DNA of 64,000 bases. Origin: Diogma glabrata. Taxonomy: Eukaryota; Arthropoda; Insecta; Diptera; Cylindrotomidae. Shown here piece by piece: positions 56,988-64,000 of this stretch (positions are counted from its first letter, which is position 1; each line of letters begins with the position of its first letter). The notes below the pieces were generated by a model. That model saw only the letters and a program-made list of their open reading frames with translations. It had not been told where the DNA came from and made no database searches. The stretch is from NCBI GenBank assembly GCA_963693315.1, contig OY856186.1:369484850-369548849 (forward strand), given 5' to 3'. Position numbers and translations under genes: made by a program.

Positions 56988-57200
56988 TTTTTCTCCAATC
57001 GGCAGTATATCGTAGATTATCAACTTTATTCATTATATTCTTTAAAATACACAACATTTGTCAATTTATATTTTCAATAGATTTTACTATCAAAGTTACC
57101 TTAGAATTATAACAATCGCGTGCGTTTTCAATTTATTTAAATGTCTGTCAAAGCAAACGATACGCGTTGCTAATTTGTAGTGCACTTGAATTTAAAAATA

Positions 57201-58320
57201 ATGGACAACGATTCTGATAATTCAATCCCAGGTACTCCGCCTGGCATCTTGGAGACGGCAAGATTGACTACAATAAATTTGTTGCCGCAGAAGTCGAGAG
57301 AGAAGTACGAAAATGCATACAAGCGTTTTATGGATTATCGTACAAATAACGAGACCAATTCATTTACCGAAAATGTTTTAATTGCATATTTTGCGGATTT
57401 ATGTCAAAAGATGAAACCGTCAACCTTATGGTCCAACTATTCGATGCTGAGGTCGACGCTTAGCATTAACAATAATGTTGATATATCCAAATATCAAAAA
57501 CTACGCGCATTACTGAAACGTCAGTCAGATGGATATAAGCCTAAAAAGTCCAAAATATTAACGAATCAACAAATAGAAACATTTATGGAACATGCTCCAG
57601 ATGAGACATATTTAATAGCAAAAGTATGTTAATATGTACGCGCTCAATATTTATTTACAAAAAATTTTTTCTAGGTTGCCTTAATTTTTGGAATTTCTGG
57701 AGCATGTCGTCAAGATGAACTATGCCGAATGAATTTGAATGACATTCAAGAAGTTGGAAATAATATATTGATTACCATTCCTGTCAGCAAGACAAACAAA
57801 CCAAGATCATTTATTGTAAATGAAGTGTATATCGAAATATATCGTAGATACAAAGCATTACGTCCCACTGATTTCGATAACCCTCGATTCTTTTTCAAAT
57901 TAAAAAACGGTAGAGTAACAGACAAGTAGTGGGCATACGTCAATTTGGTAAAACCAAACTGCAACTTATTTGAAGTTGCCAAATGCGAAAGAATACACAG
58001 GGCACTGTTTTCGCAGATCATCTGCTACAATATTGGTAGATACAGGTGCAGATTTGACTTGCCTTAAGAGACATGGTGGTTGGAAATCGTCAACTGTTGC
58101 CGAAGGGTACATTGATGATTCTCTAAATAACAAAATTGAAGTTGCAAACAGAATTTTCAATAGTACCGAACAAAATCCAGGTGTGGACCCTAACATGATC
58201 GAAATAAACGATAATAGTGAATCAGTGGCTATAACTAACCTTAATTGTAATCCATCTGTGCCAATTTTCAACACCTGTACAAATTGTACAATTAATGTAA
58301 ATATAACCAATAATAAATAG
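57201..58320 (+). pseudogene. Crypton-like tyrosine recombinase, with intron
   Basis: Exon 1 from ATG 57201 (ENVLIAYFADLCQKMKPSTL is the core-binding, SAM-like domain); GTATGT donor at 57624, CTAG acceptor ending 57674, 51-bp phase-0 intron; exon 2 starts VALIFGISGACRQDELCRMN with the first catalytic Arg. Later come HCFRRSS (His-x-x-Arg), LKRHGGWKSSTV (His/Trp position) and EGYIDDS (nucleophile Tyr), so all catalytic residues are present. A TAG at 57927 and two shifts before 57970 break the frame in this sequence. The last 60 residues have no domain. Such recombinases cut and rejoin DNA without target duplication. Minus-strand frames are shadows. Confidence 0.85.
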
Positions 58321-58400
58321 TTCTTAAATATGTACTTTTACAGTTATAATAATAAAAACTTAAAAAATTATATTATATCATGTATTTCTTAAAAACAGAT

Positions 58401-58479
58401 GAAAAACCGTACTGGAAAGTATTCTCTGCCTAGGCAGAGAATATTTTCTAGTACTGTTTTTAGTAAGTTGCCTAGCAAC
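58401..58479. repeat. Hairpin and X-box-like site, right of recombinase
   Basis: ATTCTCTGCCTAGGCAGAGA (from 58421; the perfect palindrome runs to 58442) lies within a longer imperfect hairpin 58401-58462 (CCGTACTGGAAAG against TTTTCTAGTACTG). Straight after it GTTGCCTAGCAAC (58467-58479) fits the RFX X-box pattern, which is itself an inverted repeat. It ends about 80 bp after the recombinase and mirrors the left palindrome in position, not in sequence. Confidence 0.8.
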
Positions 58480-58635
58480 GCTGTAGTGCCGGGGAATACT
58501 TCATTTTGCTGACAGATAACAAACTAGAAAACTGACGTATTTTATCCGATTTGAGAAAAATATGTTTTTGAATTAAATGTAAAAAGTGAGAACAAACATT
58601 TTTTTGTTGATTTTTTTATAAAATAAAACAAAAAT

Positions 58636-58762
58636 ATTTATAAAACACAATTAAAAAATTTATTTTAGAGTTCAATACATTCAAATAAATTGTTTTGATT
58701 GTGTTGTGTTGTTTCGCACATCAAAATAAAATTAACAGTTGTTTATTTTATTCTGTTGAGCT
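58636..58762 (+). repeat. Inner arm of the 19.5-kb foldback family
   Basis: AGAGTTCAATACATTCAAAT and AAATTAACAGTTGTTTATTT match 19680-19830 (AGAGTTCAACACAGTCAAAT, AAATAAACAGTTGTTAATTT) in the same orientation. Confidence 0.7.
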
Positions 58763-58989
58763 TGAGCCTAGTAACGGCAACAATTGTAGTAGCAAAAAAA
58801 ACAAAAATAAACCTATTGTTATATAATTAACTTACTATTATTAACGGCGTTCATGCTCCATGTAGGAGCGTTGCCAGGCTAATCAGCTTTAAAAATTTAC
58901 CACGGTCATTCGCAACAGCGACATAATTACCATTTCAGCCGATTTTTTAAAGTCGTTTATTACGTCAGTCTCCCGTTGTAGTCGTGGTC

Positions 58990-60870
58990 TACCTCGCGGT
59001 CGCCCACTCCCTGGGGTACTAACATACATTTTTCTAATCATAAGTGTAAGCTCATGCACAAAGTCATTCCGCAGCTTTTACATGATCGAGTGTTCGTTTA
59101 CTTAGATGATCTTTCAATTGTATCATCAATCATTGAAGAGCACATGGTACTGCTTAGTGAGATCTCCAGACTGCTACGCAACGCTCGTTTAACCATTAAT
59201 GTAAAGAGGGGCAAATTCTTCCTCAAAGAAGCAAACTATTTTGGATACGTGATTGGTGACGGTTGCGTTCGTGTTTACGCAACCAAAGGCAAAGCAGTTG
59301 TTAACTTTCAAGTCCCGAAAATATCACGACAAATTTGTCGCTTTTTAGGTACGACTGGATGACATCGTCGTTTTATGCCAAATTACTCATCGGTAGCAAG
59401 TTTATTTTTTGATCTTCTCAAAAAATTGGCAATTCCTTGATGGAATGATGATGCCCAAAAATCATTCGAGTCCTTAAAATCCTTTCTTGTTTCGCCTCTC
59501 GTTTATAACCAAACCAGGTTTTCCAAGGAATTTTGCATGTAATGTGATGCTTCTAAAGCAGGCGTTGGAAGCGTTCTCTTTCAATGTTTGTCTGATAATA
59601 TTGAACATAAGCTTAACAAAGCTCAGCGAAATTATAGCATCACTGAACTAGAGTGTTTATAGCTAACGTAATGTCTGTCGAAAAGTTTCGTCTATATATC
59701 GAAGTTTGTCGGCTCACTTTTATTACCGATCATGCCAGACTTAAGTGGCTTATAAATCAAAAAGATTTATTCGATAGTTTAGCTCGGTGAAGTTTAAAGT
59801 TCCTAGGCTTTGACTTCAAAATTGAATATCGCTAAGGAAGTGATAATGTTGTTCCTGATACACTATTGAGAGTTTTCATAGATGCCATCACATTGCCTGA
59901 TGAGACCTTTCTGCCATTACAGATACTTTTAATGCCAATACTTCTGCCATTACGATTTAGATTATGAGGCATTTAAAAGGGATGACAATCTATAGCACTG
60001 ATAAAAAATGCACAAAATGCAAATGAAGATATCAATATGTGTGTAAGAGATTGCAAAGTTTTCTTCTGTTTAACTCCTACGGATTCGAACTCTAATATCT
60101 CTTCTTGGAAGTTATTTGTACCTTTATCTTCAAGATAAGAAATTATTTGTACCATTATCCTACAGCTTCTCCTTCAAGCCCATTATTCACCAAAATTAGC
60201 CAATCTTGGCGTTGCAAAGACCTTGAACATTTTACAATGAACTTTTTACTGGCCCAAGATAGTTGGCAAGATAAATTATGTTAAAACCTACATTTAATTA
60301 TGCGATATATGTAAAATGACTAAGCCTGTAAAATTTAGTACAAGACCTAAAATGTTCCTGAATCAATGTTTTCCGACAACGGTTGTCAGTTTAAGTCAAA
60401 CCATCTTCGTGATCTACTCCATCGTTATGGTTTTCATCATATTTTTGCCCCGAAATACTCTCCACAAACAAACGCTTCAGAATGAGTCAACAGATCTGTA
60501 ATTGCAGCTATCCGTGCTTATGTGGCCGATGATCAGAATGAGTGGATAAACATATGAAATTGCTTCTGCTTTAAGGAATGCAATACATAAGTCAACTTCC
60601 TTCTCTCCTCATTACTGTGTATTTGGCCAACATATAGTTTCGCATTGTGCTAGATACAAGTTACTGTGTGATCTCGATTTTTTAATTGAAAGTGACATAA
60701 AATTATTATTAGAGCTAGTATTCTTTCTAAAGAGGGTAATGTTGGATATAAGATCTGCAACCCACAAGGTAAATATCTTGGTGTCTATCACCTCAAAGGT
60801 ATTCGCTAGTTTTATCTTCCCTTGGAAGACCTCACACATATGAGTAATTCTTTTACAAACCGAACACCTT
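58990..60870 (+). pseudogene. Gypsy Pol relic: RT, RNase H, integrase
   Basis: RT: MHKVIPQLLHDRVFVYLDDL (YLDD box) at 59054 on, with RLTINVKRGKFF and FGYVIGDG after it; then a worn RFMPNYSSVASLF. RNase H: CDASKAGVGSVLFQ near 59545 and NYSITELECL near 59630. Integrase: HYSPKLANLGVAKTL near 60180, CDICKMTKPVKF near 60305, then CQF-like and KYSPQTNASE traces, and ASALRNAIHKSTSFSPHYCV near 60565. Stops and shifts occur in every segment. No LTRs seen. It is a different lineage from the Gypsy copies at 0.7-5.1 and 8.7-12.2 kb judging from the motif wording. Confidence 0.8.
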
Positions 60871-60932
60871 TCTGACCAACACATGTTTTATTTAGCTGAA
60901 ATTTTTTTATCGGTTTTATACCGAAAAAAAGA

Positions 60933-61970
60933 TATACATATTCGAGGATTTTTTTTGGGAAATTATTGCGGTTCTAAATTTCGAGAAATTCGTGATTTTT
61001 GGATTGATGAGTTATTTTCAAATATTCTGCTAAGGATAGGAACCTGTAGTTTGTTTTATTTTAAAGCTAAAAGAGGTTGGTTTACAAAAAAAGTTAAATT
61101 TAAAAAAAGTTATTAATAAATTCCTATTATTATAAATAAATAAAATGTTCATATCGATCTGTAGTCATTGCCCCACCCACGAAATGAGTTTTTAGTATGA
61201 TCATCGTATTCTACGTTTCATTTCCTATAAAAAAAATATTTTTAATTAATGGAGAACTGGTGTTTACTGATCGCGGACGACAAAAAATTCCATATATGGG
61301 TTATTCTTTTACATAACAATAGAATTTGTAAAATAATTTTTATAAATAACTGTTTTTTTTTTAATTCCATCTTTATTCTTTAAAATGAAACAGACAAAAG
61401 TGTCTATCTGTACCAGAAACGTAGTAATGAATCTTTGAAAATAAGTCTTTAAGCCTCCCCTAAAAAAAACAAAAGAAAAAATCCTCGAACACGTATATCA
61501 TTTTGTTTATTTAGAACCCGTAAAAACATTTTCAACTGAATCAAAAAGGTTCTAGTCACATTTTGTCCTAATCTGTTCGGTATTTAAAAGAATGACCCAT
61601 ATATGGCATTTTTTGTTGTCCCGCACTCGATAAATAAATTTATTTCTCGCGGTAAAAATCATTTCTCCATTAATTAAAAAATTTTTTTATAGGAAATGAA
61701 ACGTAGAATACGATGTACTAAAAACTCATTTCGTGGGTTTGGCACATTTTATTTGTTTATAACAATAGCAAATTATTTATAACTTATATTAATTTTAATT
61801 TTTTTGTAAATTAACATCTTTTAGCATTAAAATAAATCAAACTAGAGACTTCTATGCTTAATAGAACCGAAGTTATAATTATTTGAAAATAACTTGTCAA
61901 GCCAAAATTCACGAAATTCTCAAAATTTAGAACCGCTATATTTTCCAAAAAAAAATGGTTCAAGTCGTTA
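60933..61970. repeat. Foldback element with about 370-bp arms
   Basis: Left arm 60955-61320 and right arm 61585-61965 are inverted copies (CCACGAAATGAGTTTTTAGT, ATTCTACGTTTCATTTCCTA and CCATATATGGGTTATTCTTT on the left against their complements on the right), with a T-rich spacer of about 260 bp in which TCCTCGAACACGTATATC near 61483 is complementary to GATATACATATTCGAGGA at 60931. The 77-codon frame at 60883-61116 is arm sequence, not a gene. Confidence 0.85.
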
Positions 61971-62580
61971 TAAATATAATAATTGATGTAACAACAATCC
62001 GGTCGACAATTATTTACGTTGTTGGTAATAAAACAAAGGATGCAATAAAATTGCTGAATTTGTAAGCAACAACGAAACTGATGCGACCAAAAATGATGGC
62101 GGTAATAATTTCTTCCTAAATTAACTATGTTGAGTTGAGTTCAAGTTTTGAAAAAGAAAATCCCTTTGTCAGAAAATACTATTGTCACCTGGGGGTATTT
62201 AACTGCTAAGTTAATAATAATAGTACGATGTATCCAGCATCGCAAGATTTATTTTAAAAAAGTGTACATGCCAGTTTAATATATTATTTATTTTGATTAT
62301 TTTTCAGGTTTTCATATGATTTTGAATATTTGATTGCTTAATTTCTGGTTATAAATATTTTTACCTACTATGGTTTTTGTTATTGATAAAAATATAAATA
62401 AAACAATTATACTTTTGTGTAAATTATTCTTATTGATACACAAAACAACTTTTAATACTAACAACAACTAACTTCTCACTAATCAAAAAAATTCATGAAC
62501 CAACAGCATACAAATTGAGGCTGCAAATAAAAAAAAATAAAACTCAGGACCGGGTGAAGAGAAAATATAAATAAAAAAAA
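61971..62580. other. AT-rich, no gene seen
   Basis: No open frame or repeat structure supported. Confidence 0.45.
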
Positions 62581-64000
62581 GCCAGTCAAGTGCGAATAAA
62601 ATTCGCTTGCTGAGGGTTCCGTGAAAGTAAAACAACAAACTGACAGGAATAATTTAAATAAAGTGGTGTTGTAGACTTTTTATATTGGTAGACCATTGGC
62701 ACATAAAAATGATTTTTTACTTGTAAATTCAATAACAAATTCAAAATTGATCCAAATTATACACAAAATGTTACATCTCGTTAAATATTAGTAATGGTAG
62801 TTTAGGGTAACTAAAGAGAGATTCAATTACACTGTAAATGGTTTGAATTGGAAAATATAAATTTTGAATTCAAACAACAATTCAATAAAAATTGACAATA
62901 ATTCAAAAACTGTGCACCGTAAAATTCTAAAAAATTTACAATGTTTCTTAAATTAAGTGCTTTTCCACATGACACCCCACTCGTTGGGATCACAAATGAT
63001 TTTTTTCACCCTTGCCTAATCTCACCGCCTCAAAATACAGGAAAACAATTATGTGACACCCCACTATTGTTTTCGTTCAGGTTTTTAAGTAAGCTTATTT
63101 GATCTCTAACTTATTTGATCGCTAATTTTTCATATATCCGAACTGATCAGCTAGAGTTCTGATTATTTTTCATTCATATATTTAAAAAGAAAAATTAAAA
63201 ATTATATGCTAGCATTTCTCATTACCACTTTTTGAAATCATTGCTTCTACGTCAACAAAATGTCTACGCAAAAACTTTATTTATAAGCGTAGCGAGGCAC
63301 GCTGGGCCCTCCTAGTAATAATTTAAATTAATAATAATTAAATTAAATAAAGAAAATAAAAGAAAAATAATAATAATAAAAAAACAAAGAAAAATAATAT
63401 AAACTCACTCATACCATTCATAGAAAAATATTACGTCTATCCACTCCTATAATAAAAAAACAAAGAAAAATATTTCGTCTATCCATCCCTAAATCAATTC
63501 ATAAACTAAATTCTCTAAACTTCAAAGGAAATGTATAAACTAACTGAGAGAAAATAAATATAAAAAAGAAAATAAAGTTTTAAGTTTTAAATTTCATTTG
63601 TTTCGTGTTTTTTTTACTTGTATGTAAACTTATAATGCATATGTATATAAAAAGTTTTTTGTATATAATAACTTTTTTATTTATGATCCGAAAAATCCCA
63701 AAAATCTTTAAAATCTAAGTTACACTAATATCAGTTAGCTGTGAAAATTTGATATGAATCAAAATTCGAATAAAAAAGCCTTAGGCTGTACAAAGTTTTT
63801 TTTTAGCGTATTAATATATAAGAAGATGAGACCCCACTCGCTAGGATCAAAAATGATTTTTTTCACCCTTCCCCAATCTCACCCCCTCAAAATACAGAAA
63901 AATATTTATGTGACATTTCGCTATAACTTACGTTCAGGGTTTATCAAATTTCCTATCTCCGTGTGTTTTTCAAATTTTTCTGTCAATCAACATCGAAACG
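62581..64000 (+). repeat. AGGGTTCCGT-type repeat element, copy 2
   Basis: Begins GCCAGTCAAGTGCGAATAAA and has AGGGTTCCGT near 62622-62631, like 38558. The subrepeat landmarks AAAACTGTGCACCG (near 62905), ACACCCCACTCG (near 62972) and GGATCAAAAATGATTTTTTTCACCC-like text (63843 on) recur. The portion 63115-63820 is unrelated AT-rich sequence, perhaps an insertion. The element runs past the end of the window, so its 3' terminus is not seen. Confidence 0.7.

Overview
This is a non-bacterial, very AT-rich (about 70% by eye) eukaryotic window. It carries a spliceosomal-type intron (GT..AG, 51 bp), LTR and non-LTR retrotransposons, a Harbinger DNA transposon, a tyrosine-recombinase element, a tRNA-derived SINE-like repeat and many foldback repeats. 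A primer-binding site that matches the 3' end of an insect tRNA-Lys, together with the mix of Gypsy, BEL/Pao and Jockey/R1-like families, points to an insect; I cannot name order or species. I found no convincing single-copy host gene: almost everything recognisable is a transposable element (TE) or TE relic, as in heterochromatin or a TE-rich intergenic region.

Layout. 0-5.5 kb: AT-rich tandem repeat, then a decayed plus-strand Gypsy element cut by two other repeats. 7.5-13.6 kb: a Russian-doll locus in which a foldback repeat holds a Harbinger element (TAA target duplication), which holds an LTR retrotransposon (CTAG target duplication) with an open 727-codon frame that lacks reverse transcriptase. 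14.0-17.0 kb: decayed minus-strand BEL/Pao element with a perfect 33-bp-arm hairpin. 18-36 kb: mostly non-coding; tandem arrays, four foldback elements, a Gypsy fragment, 3' ends of non-LTR elements and a SINE-like repeat. 38.5-42.6 kb: a repeat bounded by AGGGTTCCGT/ACGGAACCCT and a Jockey-like element with a poly-A tail. 43.3-55.2 kb: an 11.9-kb element with near-identical 4.0-kb LTRs, a perfect tRNA-Lys primer site, ATAT target duplication and an almost non-coding internal domain that opens with about 1 kb of consecutive stem-loops. 55.2-58.8 kb: a non-LTR RT fragment and an intron-containing Crypton-like tyrosine recombinase flanked by large palindromes. 59-61 kb: decayed Gypsy pol. 60.9-64 kb: a long foldback and a second copy of the 38.5-kb repeat.

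The strongest candidates for something undescribed are the giant-LTR, non-coding element (architecture like the LARD class known from plants) with its stem-loop array, and the palindrome-flanked recombinase locus. The young-looking non-autonomous elements (RT-less Gypsy, giant-LTR element) imply mobilisation by proteins encoded elsewhere. All assignments were made by reading; no database search was run.
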